Shown here: in pieces, positions 33,237 to 42,267 of the stretch | Numbering within the stretch: position 1 is the stretch's first letter | Layout: the number at the start of each line of letters is the position of its first letter | From: an uncultured Pelagimonas sp. | GTDB lineage: Bacteria > Pseudomonadota > Alphaproteobacteria > Rhodobacterales > Rhodobacteraceae | Direction of reading: 5' to 3' | Assembly (NCBI GenBank): GCA_947497905.1 | Contig: CANMIH010000001.1 | Coordinates: 620,001 to 684,000 of the forward strand | Length of the DNA stretch: 64,000 nt | Made by a program: the position numbers and the translations under genes | The notes under the pieces: model-generated | The model's input: the letters and a program-made list of their open reading frames with translations, nothing else | Databases searched by the model: none | What the model was told of the DNA's origin: nothing

Positions 33237-34463
33237 TTACTTCTCGATGATGCGGGCGTCGGCGCGCAGCTGCTCCAGATACCCCTCGGCTTGCGAGGTG
33301 ATCCGTTGATTACGCAGGCCCAGCGTGATCTGGTCCCGATCCGGTGCGTCTTCTGAGATCTGGTTGGTCCGGCCGCAGAGCATGAGGAACACAAGTGTCT
33401 GCCCGCCGGCGCGGGTCAGTGCGGTTGACACCTCACCGGGATCAAGCTTGGACAGCTCGTGGGCGATATCTGTTGGGATATCCGCCGGAGGCAGGGTGCC
33501 TCGATCGAGAACCTCAGCAGGCTGTCCTTTGGCAATGCCGTAAAGATCATCACAGCGGTCGACTTTGGACTTCAGCACGCGGGCCTTGGCCAGAGTTTCA
33601 GGAGACCGGCCACCGGGCATGTAATAGGCTGCATAATCTACAGCGGCGACTTCGGGCGCTTTGTACCCGGTTTCCTCAATGTCGCGCAGTTGGAACAGTG
33701 CAACCGCACCATCAAGTGGCAGCGGATCGGTGACTTCACCGGGTTTCAGCCCAAGGATGATGGGGCGCAGCCCCGGAGGGAATTCTTCCAGATCACGCCA
33801 CGGCAGCCGTCCGCCGTTCCCGCGTGTCGCGGTGGCGGAATGTCTGCGGGCTTCTGCCGAAAAGGCACCGGTGGTCTCCAGCGTAGCGATGCGTTTGGCG
33901 CGGTCCTGAACAGCTTTTTCCTGGCCGGGAGGCATGGGGATGATGATTTCGGACATCAGCACGCGCACAGAACTGCCGCCGCCCTGCGCCGAAAGCGCCC
34001 GGTCGACTTCGGCCTCAGAAACGGAGGTCCGGCTTGCAAATCGTTGACCGACGAGCTGTCGCCAGGCGACACCGGCGTGGACGAAATCCCGGAAGGTCTC
34101 GGCGGCTACACCGCGCTGACCAATGGCTTTGATGAATTGTTCAGTGTCCAATCCCGCACGACCCGCGAATTCCGACATGCCGTCGGCAATATCCTGTTCG
34201 CTCACCACAATGCCGGCGTCGCGTGCGGCCTGAAGTTGCAGACGGTCATTGATCAACTGTTCCCGTGCCAGTCGCTCGGGATCTCCGGGAGCCCCAACAA
34301 CCTTCATCATTTCAATGCGTTGTTGTAGCTCGTATCCGGTGATCACCTGCTCATCGACAACAATCACGGGCGAAAAAAGCCCCTGTGCCTGTGCGCCCAT
34401 AGGGGACAAACCCAAGATCAGCGCGGTGGCCAGAGGTGAAAAATAACGTGTCAACTGCCGCAT
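33237..34463 (-). CDS. surA: periplasmic chaperone and peptidyl-prolyl isomerase SurA
   Basis: A 408-residue exported chaperone for outer-membrane proteins. The signal peptide ends A-Q-A at about residue 26. A SurA N-terminal helical domain follows, then one parvulin-like domain around residues 165-275 (SEIIIPMPPGQE, RGNGGRLPW, LKPGEVTDPLPL). It seems to have one recognisable parvulin repeat rather than the two of E. coli. The gene overlaps lptD by 13 bases, fitting its role in folding LptD. Confidence 0.92.
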   Translation of the reverse strand: MRQLTRYFSPLATALILGLSPMGAQAQGLFSPVIVVDEQVITGYELQQRIEMMKVVGAPGDPERLAREQLINDRLQLQAARDAGIVVSEQDIADGMSEFAGRAGLDTEQFIKAIGQRGVAAETFRDFVHAGVAWRQLVGQRFASRTSVSEAEVDRALSAQGGGSSVRVLMSEIIIPMPPGQEKAVQDRAKRIATLETTGAFSAEARRHSATATRGNGGRLPWRDLEEFPPGLRPIILGLKPGEVTDPLPLDGAVALFQLRDIEETGYKAPEVAAVDYAAYYMPGGRSPETLAKARVLKSKVDRCDDLYGIAKGQPAEVLDRGTLPPADIPTDIAHELSKLDPGEVSTALTRAGGQTLVFLMLCGRTNQISEDAPDRDQITLGLRNQRITSQAEGYLEQLRADARIIEK

Positions 34464-36610
34464 GTGCGTCGATACTCCTTGGCACTGCCGCCGGTGCTGA
34501 ACCCTTTCAGCGCGACGGTCAGATTGAAATCGGTCGAGGGTTCAAGCAGGGTCGAGGACGCATATTTGCGCGTCGCTTTGAACTCTACCTGAACACATTC
34601 GTTTTGGTATTGCAGGCCTAACCCAAGCCGGTCAAGCCGCTGATCCGCAATGTCGTATCGTGCGAGGCTGGAGCTGGTCCAGTGATCCGTCATACGATAG
34701 CTGCCGTCGAGGCTCCATTCGGATTGTGTTTGGGTGCGATCTTCGGCGGGATCCTGCAACTGTAGAAGATAAGATGCACCCAGATCCAGCCGTGCATTGG
34801 ACCAGGTTGCGCGGGCCTCGGCTTTGGAGGCGCCAGATCCACCAAAGAGGCCGCGGGCCTGAAGGCTCAGACCAAATGGCGCACTCAGGCCCCCGGAGAC
34901 AAGCCAGTCCGAGGTGGTGTTCTGCAAGCCAGATGACAGAGAAAACGCGGGGTCGGCGGTTTCATGCCAGACGCGCCCGAGGGTCAAGGAGGAGGCCCAG
35001 CCATCGGCGCCAATGTGGCGCCAACGCAGACCCGCGGCGAGCTGTTGTCCGTGTTCGCGTCGGTCTGGGCCGGGGAACCGTGTCAGCGACAGCAGGTTAC
35101 CTTCGTCAAAGTCTACGCGTGTGCTCTCTTCATTGGGATTTTGCGCGCGCTCGCCACCAACCCAGCCATATTGCACAATGGGTTCAATCAGAGTGCGGCC
35201 TGATCCGCCAAATGATCCGGCAAAGGGCCAGCGCAGTTCTACCGCGACACCTGGTGTCAGGGTGCTAACAGTTGATGGCGCTGTGCTGTCTTGCGAGATG
35301 TTAAAGTGATCCAGCCAAAGATGTGTCGAGACCCCTGCGCGCAGGCCTAAGGGCAGGGTCCAGCGATTGCTCCAGCTCAGTTCCGCATTGGCACGAGAGA
35401 GATCGCGGCCGTCGATATCGCTATCCGTGTCGGGCCCGTCGACATCAAGTGTCGATACACGGTAGATCGCTTGCGTTTCGCCTTTGATTTCGAACTCGCC
35501 CGCAAGGCCAGCAAAGGCAAAGCGCCGTTCATATCGTGCCCCAGCGAGAATCGAGGGCTGGGTCTCATTGTCTTCATCCGAGCGAAGCGAACGGAAGTGT
35601 CGCAAATCCATCGAGATACGTTCATTGGTTCGAACGCGGGACACAAGCAAGGTGCTCGCCAAGCGGTCCGCCTCATCGATGTTATAGTCATCGAGGTAGG
35701 TGTCATCCGTTGTGGTTTTGAGATCAAAGCTCAGACGGAAATCACTTGGGATTTCAAATCCGCCAACCGCATGCAGATACCCACGCGTTTTGTCCCTTTG
35801 GATTTCATCGCGGCTGACGGCGCCATTCACTTCGATTTCGCCGGTATGAAAAGCACGGCGATAGCGGAATTCGAGTGACCGGCTGTTGGTGGCCAGAAAC
35901 GGGGTCAGGGTCAGATCCTGATGATCGCCAAAAGGAATGAAATAGGGAATTTTTAGACCAACGCCCAGCAGGGTTGAGCTGTGCACCGAAGGCGTGAGAA
36001 CGCCGCGCGCACGTTTCAATGTGGGGTCAGGCAGGCGCAGGCGCGGCAAATAGGCGATCGGAATGTCCAGCACGCGAAGCTGGGCATGATCGAAATAGAG
36101 TTGCTGGCCTTTCTGATCATGAATAACACGCGAGGCACGGATCTGCCAAAGTGGGGTTTGATTGGCACCGCAGACCTGACAGGAGGTCACAGCCACTTTG
36201 CTCAGCTGGGTGTAGCGTCCGTTGACCCGGTGCGCCTGAACCGAGGCCAGTTGCAATTGCTGGTCAAGCACCATCCGGGCGCCCATCATCAGACCGTTCT
36301 GCAACCCTTGATCCAGCTCGGCCTGATCTGCGGTGATGATCACCTCGGTGCCATTTTCGGTCACGCGGATCGGACCTTCGATAGACAGGGTGCCGGTGGA
36401 TTGATCATAGACAATACGTTCGGCGACCAGGCGGGTTGATCCTTGCAGGGCTTCAACATGCCCTGTGGCGATCAGGCGGTCGTTGCCCTCCACAAACACA
36501 CGGTCCGCCACAAGCATTGCGGGCGCGTTTGCAGCCTCTGTGTCCTGTGCCAAAGCGGGAAAGGACAGAGCAGCGCTGAGTGCGAGGGCGGAAAGGGTCA
36601 GACGCATCAT
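34451..36610 (-). CDS. lptD: LPS-assembly outer-membrane protein LptD
   Basis: A 719-residue outer-membrane protein that inserts lipopolysaccharide into the outer leaflet with LptE. After the signal peptide (to about residue 21) comes an OstA-like domain (about 30-140), then a beta barrel ending at the C-terminus. Cysteines in T-S-C-Q-V-C-G near residue 145 and in N-E-C-V-Q and R-R-T-C-G-S near the end could form the inter-domain disulfides known for LptD. The start overlaps the lptG stop as ATGA. Confidence 0.94.
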   Translation of the reverse strand: MMRLTLSALALSAALSFPALAQDTEAANAPAMLVADRVFVEGNDRLIATGHVEALQGSTRLVAERIVYDQSTGTLSIEGPIRVTENGTEVIITADQAELDQGLQNGLMMGARMVLDQQLQLASVQAHRVNGRYTQLSKVAVTSCQVCGANQTPLWQIRASRVIHDQKGQQLYFDHAQLRVLDIPIAYLPRLRLPDPTLKRARGVLTPSVHSSTLLGVGLKIPYFIPFGDHQDLTLTPFLATNSRSLEFRYRRAFHTGEIEVNGAVSRDEIQRDKTRGYLHAVGGFEIPSDFRLSFDLKTTTDDTYLDDYNIDEADRLASTLLVSRVRTNERISMDLRHFRSLRSDEDNETQPSILAGARYERRFAFAGLAGEFEIKGETQAIYRVSTLDVDGPDTDSDIDGRDLSRANAELSWSNRWTLPLGLRAGVSTHLWLDHFNISQDSTAPSTVSTLTPGVAVELRWPFAGSFGGSGRTLIEPIVQYGWVGGERAQNPNEESTRVDFDEGNLLSLTRFPGPDRREHGQQLAAGLRWRHIGADGWASSLTLGRVWHETADPAFSLSSGLQNTTSDWLVSGGLSAPFGLSLQARGLFGGSGASKAEARATWSNARLDLGASYLLQLQDPAEDRTQTQSEWSLDGSYRMTDHWTSSSLARYDIADQRLDRLGLGLQYQNECVQVEFKATRKYASSTLLEPSTDFNLTVALKGFSTGGSAKEYRRTCGS

Positions 36611-37701
36611 CCGTCCTCCATATGCAGGATCAATCCCAATGCAAGCAATACTGCAGCGACGGGGGGAATCCAGGCAGCCATAATGGGCGAAAGCTGGCCG
36701 CTTTCCCCAAGAATCTGAGCGAAATTACGCACATAGTAGAGACCAAACCCCAGAAGAACGGCGGAGAGAACAGCCATACCAGTGCGGCCCAAACGCGCGG
36801 GCCGCATGGTGAAGGCCGCGCCGACAAGCACCATAGCAATCAGAAACAGGGGGCGGGCCAGTTCCATCTGGAACCAAACAACATGTCGACGGGCAGAGAA
36901 GCCAGCCTGCTCCAGATCTGCAATGAACCCCGGTAGGTCCCAGATCTGAATTGAAGAGGTTTTGCCGAACCGATCCCGAATGCTGTCGCGGGTGAGGGTG
37001 GAAGGCAGGGTAAAGGTATCATGACGACGTGCGCCGTCTTCGGAGTTCAATCCGGGACTCAGGGGCCAGGACTTTACAGTTTTTAAGGTCCAGGCACCCT
37101 CGCCAAGCGTCGCGCGCTCTGCAGAGAACCGGGCTACCGGTCCCCCATTCGGGGCGTAAGAGACGATTGAAACATTATAGAGGGTCGTAGCGTCGGGGCT
37201 GGCCCGTTCCGCGTGGATCACAGATTGCCCTCGGGGATCACCTTGTCTGAGCCAGAGCCCTTCTGGTCCAATCGACAGGCTGGAGCGCGATCCGTTCAGC
37301 AGCGTTTCGCGCACTTCGGAATAGCGTTTGGAGGTCGCGGCCACGATGGGGTTCATCATGGTCACAACCAGCACACCAATCAGCAGGCTGACCACGACGG
37401 GGGCCATCAGCACCGCCAGTCCAGAGCGGCCAGACGCGCGCACTACCACCAACTCGGAGGTTCGCGCCAATCCGATGAACAGGGCAATAGTCGCCAGGAT
37501 CATCACAAGCGGAAGGATTTGATACATCCCTTCCGGCAGTTTGAGACCTACCAGTCTCAAAACGGATGTGAATCCTACCTCTGGGCCAACCCGGCGCATC
37601 TCATCGATGAGATCCAACAACCCCTGAAACAGCGCAAACATCGCCATCAACGACAGGAAGATCCAAAGGAACCGGCGCGCAAAGTAATAGTGAAGCTTCA
37701 T
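36607..37701 (-). CDS. lptG: LPS export permease LptG
   Basis: A 364-residue inner-membrane permease of the LptB2FG transporter that extracts LPS from the inner membrane. It has three N-terminal and three C-terminal membrane helices around a periplasmic beta-jellyroll domain (about residues 125-265). The hallmark E-L-V-V-V-R-A-S-G of the coupling region is at about 83-91. It overlaps lptF and lptD by four bases each, so lptF-lptG-lptD-surA-pdxA form a tight operon. Confidence 0.93.
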   Translation of the reverse strand: MKLHYYFARRFLWIFLSLMAMFALFQGLLDLIDEMRRVGPEVGFTSVLRLVGLKLPEGMYQILPLVMILATIALFIGLARTSELVVVRASGRSGLAVLMAPVVVSLLIGVLVVTMMNPIVAATSKRYSEVRETLLNGSRSSLSIGPEGLWLRQGDPRGQSVIHAERASPDATTLYNVSIVSYAPNGGPVARFSAERATLGEGAWTLKTVKSWPLSPGLNSEDGARRHDTFTLPSTLTRDSIRDRFGKTSSIQIWDLPGFIADLEQAGFSARRHVVWFQMELARPLFLIAMVLVGAAFTMRPARLGRTGMAVLSAVLLGFGLYYVRNFAQILGESGQLSPIMAAWIPPVAAVLLALGLILHMEDG

Positions 37702-38822
37702 GAGGTGGCCTCACGTCGACGGCGCGGGCGGAATGGGCGCGCCGCCTGCCACAATAGGGCACCAACCATGCCCAGCCCAACAAGAGTGGGCATATAGACA
37801 AGGAACCACAGTGAGGCGTCTTTGCGCACGGAATCTGTCATGGCGCTTTCGACCACTTTGATGACAACAAGCAGGAAAATCGCAAAGACAATCTGTTTGG
37901 TGACCCCAAAACGGGAAAATCCTCCGACCATCAGCGCGGCATAGCCGATCAGGGCTGCAACGAGGCACAGCAGCGGTTTTTGGAACCGGCCATGCAACTC
38001 ATCCAGGACGCGCGCCAGAGGAACACCGGTTTCTGCTACAACGGCGGGAATATCCGTGACCATCTGCGCGGTGGTGAAATGGCGCAGATCGCGGTTTTGC
38101 AGGGTCTTGGGCACGATCAGCGAGGATATGTCATAGGTGAGGTCGGAAAAATCCGTCGTCGAAAGCGTTTGCTCGGTCAGGTTCATAGTCTGTGCCAGCC
38201 CGGACACCATAGCCAACTTAGTACCTTCGTCATCGCGCAGGATATAGGCCACGTCAGCGGTATAGGTGATATCCCGTCCCTCTTGCCGACGATCGGTTAG
38301 CAAGATGTCGCGCAACTCCCCTTCTGGGGTGATGTCACGGATATAGAAGGTCACACCTTTGCGGGGGTGCAGAAACGCACCTTCGCGGAGCAGGCGGGCG
38401 CTGACGGATCCTGAAATCTCGGTTTCGCGGATCGCCAGACGTTCTTTCGAGGCCGGGATCAGAATATGCGACAGCAAGGACATCATCACCGCAACCAATA
38501 TGCCAAAGGCAAGATAGGGCCGAGCGAGTCGCCAGGGGGAATACCCCGTGGCCTGAACAACGGTGAGTTCGGATTCGTTGGACAGTCTGTTGGTGACATA
38601 GACCGATGCCGCAAAGGCCGCCATGGGCAGAACAAGCCCCACCACATTGGGCAGCGTCAGGGCCGTAAACTCCAAGAAAACATCAGCGGAATGGCCGTCT
38701 GCAATCAGGCGATCAAACAACAGGACGGCCCGGTTCACCCAGTAAACTGATACCAGCACTAGAGCAAAGAAGCCAAACAGCACCATAAGTTGCGACAGCA
38801 CATATCTGTCGAATCTCTGCAA
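37698..38822 (-). CDS. lptF: LPS export permease LptF
   Basis: Inner-membrane partner of LptG, with the same six-helix plus periplasmic-domain layout and the coupling motif NESELTVVQATGYS. I favour a TTG start at 38822, preceded by a GGGGGAA box, giving 374 residues that begin MQRFDRYVLSQL as expected for LptF. The frame continues up to 38900 but the extra 26 residues are polar and unlike the family. The TTG start leaves 130 bases for divergent promoters towards pepA. Confidence 0.9.
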   Translation of the reverse strand: MQRFDRYVLSQLMVLFGFFALVLVSVYWVNRAVLLFDRLIADGHSADVFLEFTALTLPNVVGLVLPMAAFAASVYVTNRLSNESELTVVQATGYSPWRLARPYLAFGILVAVMMSLLSHILIPASKERLAIRETEISGSVSARLLREGAFLHPRKGVTFYIRDITPEGELRDILLTDRRQEGRDITYTADVAYILRDDEGTKLAMVSGLAQTMNLTEQTLSTTDFSDLTYDISSLIVPKTLQNRDLRHFTTAQMVTDIPAVVAETGVPLARVLDELHGRFQKPLLCLVAALIGYAALMVGGFSRFGVTKQIVFAIFLLVVIKVVESAMTDSVRKDASLWFLVYMPTLVGLGMVGALLWQAARPFRPRRRREATS

Positions 38823-38952
38823 CCTCGTGTTCCCCCCAGAACCGAATTTCTCCGCCACCCTAGAGGATTGTGGCGGCGGGGAAAAGGTGGCTCTGGTCAA
38901 GAGCCCCTCTGACAGCTAGGTCTTGGGCAAGGTTCAGCCAAAGGAATGTAGA

Positions 38953-40419
38953 ATGACCGAGTTGCGCAAAATTGATTTCGCCGCCGTTGATTTGGAGACA
39001 TTGGCCACTGCGGAGGGTCGCGTCGCGATTCTCGTACCCAAGGAAGGCACCATGAGCCCGGCTGTGCGCCGCGTGAACCGCCTGACCAAAGGTGCCGTTG
39101 CGCGCATGCTTGAATCCGAGGCCTGGGAAAAGGCCAAATCCGGCAGCGTGATTTCTCTGGCCTATCCCACGGGCATGGCCGCAGAGGCCGTTGATGTGGT
39201 CTGTGTCGAGCGACGCGCATCAGTGGAGGAGGCCCGGAAGGCCGGTGCGGCTCTGGCCAAGCTAGCGGGCAAATCGACTATGACCGTGATGGCGGAAAAT
39301 CTGCAGCGTCCGGTTGAACTGGTGCTTGGGGTGGCGTTGCGCAGCTACGCCTTTACCGCGCGGAAATCTGAAGCGGCGCCTGAAAATGGTGCGGTTTCCG
39401 TTCAGGTCAAAAACCACGAGGAAGTGGCGGAGCAGGCAGAGCAGGCCATCGCTGTGGCGGAAGGAGTTTTCTTTACCCGGGATCTGACCGCTGAACCAGC
39501 AAATGTGCTGACCACTACTGAGTTTGCTGATCGTCTGGTGGCGCTGAAAGAGCTGGGCGTCGAAGTCGAAGTTCTTGAAGAGGATAAACTGGCCGAGTTG
39601 GGTATGGGTGCACTGTTGGGTGTAGGCCAGGGTTCGGACAGCCCGTCGAAAGTGGTTGTTATGCGCTGGAAAGGCGCGGAAGGCGCGCCTCTGGCTCTGG
39701 TGGGCAAAGGGGTTGTCTTTGACACCGGGGGTATCAGCCTGAAACCCGCAGGTGGCATGGAAGACATGACCATGGATATGGGCGGTGCTGGTGTTGTGTC
39801 GGGGGTGATGAAAACCCTCGCGCTGCGCAAAGCCAAAGCCAATGTGGTTGGTCTTGTCGGACTGGTCGAAAACATGCCCTCGGGCAATGCACAGCGTCCG
39901 GGTGACATTGTGACCTCGATGAAAGGTGACACCATCGAAGTGATCAACACCGACGCCGAAGGCCGTTTGGTTCTGGCAGATGTGATGTGGCACGCGCAGA
40001 TCTCGGAGCAGCCCTCGGCCATGATCGATCTGGCCACGCTGACCGGGGCGGTGATCATCGCTCTGGGACATGAAAACGCCGGTGTGTTTTCAAACGATGA
40101 TAGCTTTGCCAATGATTTCCTCAAAGCCGCCGCTGCCGAAGGTGAGGGCGCGTGGCGTCTGCCCTTGGGGCAGGCCTATGACAATCAGATCAAGTCGCAA
40201 AAAGCGGACATGCAGAATGTGGGTGGTCGCCCGGCGGGGTCGATCACAGCGGCACAGTTCCTGCAGCGCTTTGTGAAAGAGGGCACGCCCTGGATTCACC
40301 TCGATATTGCTGGTGTGGCGCAGGTCAGCAAAGACACGACGCTGGCGCCCAAAGGCGCGACCGGCTGGGGCGTGATGGCGCTGGATCGTCTGGTGCGTGA
40401 CCGTTTCGAGAGCGAGTAA
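38953..40419 (+). CDS. pepA: leucyl aminopeptidase (M17)
   Basis: A 488-residue cytosolic M17 aminopeptidase with two metal ions. The catalytic domain holds GKGVVFDTGGISLKP, the metal-binding segment NTDAEGRLVLAD, and N-V-G-G-R-P-A-G-S-I-T-A. The N-terminal macro-like domain occupies about residues 1-165. AAGGAA precedes the ATG at 38953. Some PepA proteins also bind DNA; nothing here tests that. It is followed by holC, a pairing seen in many proteobacteria. Confidence 0.95.
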   Translation: MTELRKIDFAAVDLETLATAEGRVAILVPKEGTMSPAVRRVNRLTKGAVARMLESEAWEKAKSGSVISLAYPTGMAAEAVDVVCVERRASVEEARKAGAALAKLAGKSTMTVMAENLQRPVELVLGVALRSYAFTARKSEAAPENGAVSVQVKNHEEVAEQAEQAIAVAEGVFFTRDLTAEPANVLTTTEFADRLVALKELGVEVEVLEEDKLAELGMGALLGVGQGSDSPSKVVVMRWKGAEGAPLALVGKGVVFDTGGISLKPAGGMEDMTMDMGGAGVVSGVMKTLALRKAKANVVGLVGLVENMPSGNAQRPGDIVTSMKGDTIEVINTDAEGRLVLADVMWHAQISEQPSAMIDLATLTGAVIIALGHENAGVFSNDDSFANDFLKAAAAEGEGAWRLPLGQAYDNQIKSQKADMQNVGGRPAGSITAAQFLQRFVKEGTPWIHLDIAGVAQVSKDTTLAPKGATGWGVMALDRLVRDRFESE

Positions 40420-40470
40420 AGCAATCGGCCTCTGCCTTTTTTAGGGCAGGGGCCTTGATCCGGGGGAACT

Positions 40471-40935
40471 ATGGGCGCTGCGTATTTCTATCACCTGACC
40501 CGGCATTCGCTGGAGGAAACCCTGCCGATGTTGTTGGACAAGGCCATGGGAGCGGGATGGCGCGTGGCGGTACGCGGTGTTGATCCGGGCCGGATGGAAT
40601 GGTTGGATCAAAAGCTCTGGCTGGGGCCCGAAGAGGGGTTTCTGCCGCATGGGCTGGCGGGGGGCAAACATGATGCCCATCAGCCTGTCTTGCTGACAAC
40701 CGGGCAGGCGGGGAATGACCCGGCCTGTCTGATGACCGTCGATGGGGCTAATGTGACCCCGGACGAGGTGAGTGCGCTTGAACGGGTGTGTATTCTGTTT
40801 GATGGCCACGACATGGAGGCGGTTCAACATGCGCGTGGGCAGTGGAAAGCCCTGACCGATGCGAAATGCGCCGCGCAATACTGGTCGGAAGAAAGCGGTC
40901 GCTGGGAGAAGAAAGCCGAAAGCGCGGGCGGCTGA
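40471..40935 (+). CDS. holC: DNA polymerase III chi subunit
   Basis: A 154-residue HolC-type protein beginning MGAAYFYHLTRHSLEETLP, with the family's L-L-D-K-A-x-x-x-G-W-R segment, a central W-L-D-Q-K-L-W and the C-terminal R-x-Q-W-K stretch. Chi links the clamp loader to SSB. A hairpin with a T-rich loop (GGCCTCTGCC/GGCAGGGGCC, 40427-40454) lies between pepA and holC, but no T run follows, so read-through is likely. Confidence 0.9.
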   Translation: MGAAYFYHLTRHSLEETLPMLLDKAMGAGWRVAVRGVDPGRMEWLDQKLWLGPEEGFLPHGLAGGKHDAHQPVLLTTGQAGNDPACLMTVDGANVTPDEVSALERVCILFDGHDMEAVQHARGQWKALTDAKCAAQYWSEESGRWEKKAESAGG

Positions 40936-40963
40936 TGCCGCAGTCTGCGACTGTCTGATATGG

Positions 40964-41548
40964 CTACCGCTCTAGAACCAAAGTTCCACTGTTGATCTGA
41001 ATGCTCGGGTAGCGTTGAAGATAGCTCATCCCTAATAGCGACGTGTCCATCTCACCGCCGTTGACGTAGGCAGGTACACGCGTGTCGCTGAAGGGGCCAA
41101 GCGCAACTGTATCAAGCGTGACAGGCGCGGTTTGGACCGAGCCGTTTGCGGTGCGGGCTTCGCTGAGAAACACGAGATTTTCCGGACCCAAGCCAATCCG
41201 CATGGCGTCCTGACGGGTGAGCACAACCGATGTTGCGCCGGTGTCGACGACAAATTCCACAGGAGCGCCATTGATCTGAAGGGTCACGTAGTAATGGCCG
41301 TCCTGCGAGCGGGGCAGTTCGATGCGACCTTGATCTTCAAACACGGTCTGACGTGGAGATAGGGTGCCGCGCACATCTTCCCACAGACCAATGCCCGCAA
41401 TGACGCCCAGAAAGATCAGCCCCCAGGCCAGACCATATTGCGCCATCTTGCCAAGGTTCGCCCGGTTCTGGGCGATGAACCAGCCCCCAATCGCCAGCAG
41501 CAGAAGCGCCAGATAGATCATCTGTCCAAAGTCTTCGCCGTCCATCAT
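40964..41548 (-). CDS. membrane-anchored retropepsin-like aspartic protease (TIGR02281 type)
   Basis: A 194-residue protein with two N-terminal membrane helices (about 11-26 and 38-55) and a retropepsin-like domain with the active-site D-T-G-A at 102-105 (VEFVVDTGATSVVLT). The second half has the hydrophobic G-M-S-Y-L and C-terminal L-V-L-E-R typical of these single-domain proteases, which act as dimers. The start at 41548 follows GGAGAGGTG; an earlier frame start at 41563 is less likely. Substrate unknown; the active site would face the periplasm. Confidence 0.85.
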   Translation of the reverse strand: MMDGEDFGQMIYLALLLLAIGGWFIAQNRANLGKMAQYGLAWGLIFLGVIAGIGLWEDVRGTLSPRQTVFEDQGRIELPRSQDGHYYVTLQINGAPVEFVVDTGATSVVLTRQDAMRIGLGPENLVFLSEARTANGSVQTAPVTLDTVALGPFSDTRVPAYVNGGEMDTSLLGMSYLQRYPSIQINSGTLVLER

Positions 41549-41595
41549 CACCTCTCCACTCAATAAGGAGAATATAGGAACGCCGGGGTTGAATG

Positions 41596-42222
41596 TCAGC
41601 CCGTGCCGATACCGAAGTCACGTAACCCGTCGAGTACAAATTGCACAGACAGAGCCGCAAGGAGCATGCCCAAGAGGCGGGTGACCACAACAATGCCGAT
41701 GCGGCCAAAGGCGCGCTCGATAGGGGAGGAGAGCAGGAACAAGACCATGCAGATGGCCAGATTGGCTACCATGACCAGCAACACACCAATGGTGTCGAGG
41801 GTGGTCTGTGCCTGACCCATAAGCAGAATAATGGTGGCAATTGAACCTGGTCCGGCCACAAGCGGGATCGCCAGCGGAAAGACCGAAGGATCAGGCAGCG
41901 TGTCTTCCTCATCCGCCTTGTCTTCGCGGCGTTTGGTGCGCCGTTCAAACAGCATATCCAGAGCGGTGATGAAGAGCAGGATACCACCCGCAATGCGAAA
42001 GGCGCTCATCGAGATACCGATAAATCCAAGGACGGATTCACCCAAGAACGCGAAGAGCACCAGCAGACCGCAGGCAATAAGACAGGCGCGTAAACCGACG
42101 GCCCGACGATGGGCGCTGTCGGTGCCCTGAGTCAAGGCGATGAAAATCGGGGTTAGCCCAATCGGGTCAATAACCACAAAAAGCGTTGCGAAGGCGGTGA
42201 TGAGAAACGTTGCGTCCATCAT
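41596..42222 (-). CDS. MarC-family integral membrane protein
   Basis: A 208-residue protein with six membrane helices and the MarC/UPF0056 signatures: F-V-V-I-D-P-I-G-L-T-P-I-F near residues 15-27, G-G-I-L-L-F in helix 3 and FPLAIPLVAGPGSIAT. Members were once linked to multiple antibiotic resistance, but the role is undetermined. No operon partner is evident; both neighbours are on the same strand with gaps of about 45 bases. Confidence 0.9.
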   Translation of the reverse strand: MMDATFLITAFATLFVVIDPIGLTPIFIALTQGTDSAHRRAVGLRACLIACGLLVLFAFLGESVLGFIGISMSAFRIAGGILLFITALDMLFERRTKRREDKADEEDTLPDPSVFPLAIPLVAGPGSIATIILLMGQAQTTLDTIGVLLVMVANLAICMVLFLLSSPIERAFGRIGIVVVTRLLGMLLAALSVQFVLDGLRDFGIGTG

Positions 42223-42267
42223 CTTTTCTTAATGAGCTCAGCCTGAAAGGTCACGCCAATTTCGTGA

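Noticed and set aside
39262-40071. Minus-strand frame of 269 codons opposite pepA
   Set aside because: Antisense shadow of a clear M17 peptidase.
40427-40454. pepA terminator
   Set aside because: The hairpin has T-rich loop but no T run after the stem, and holC starts 17 bases later, so it is more likely read through.
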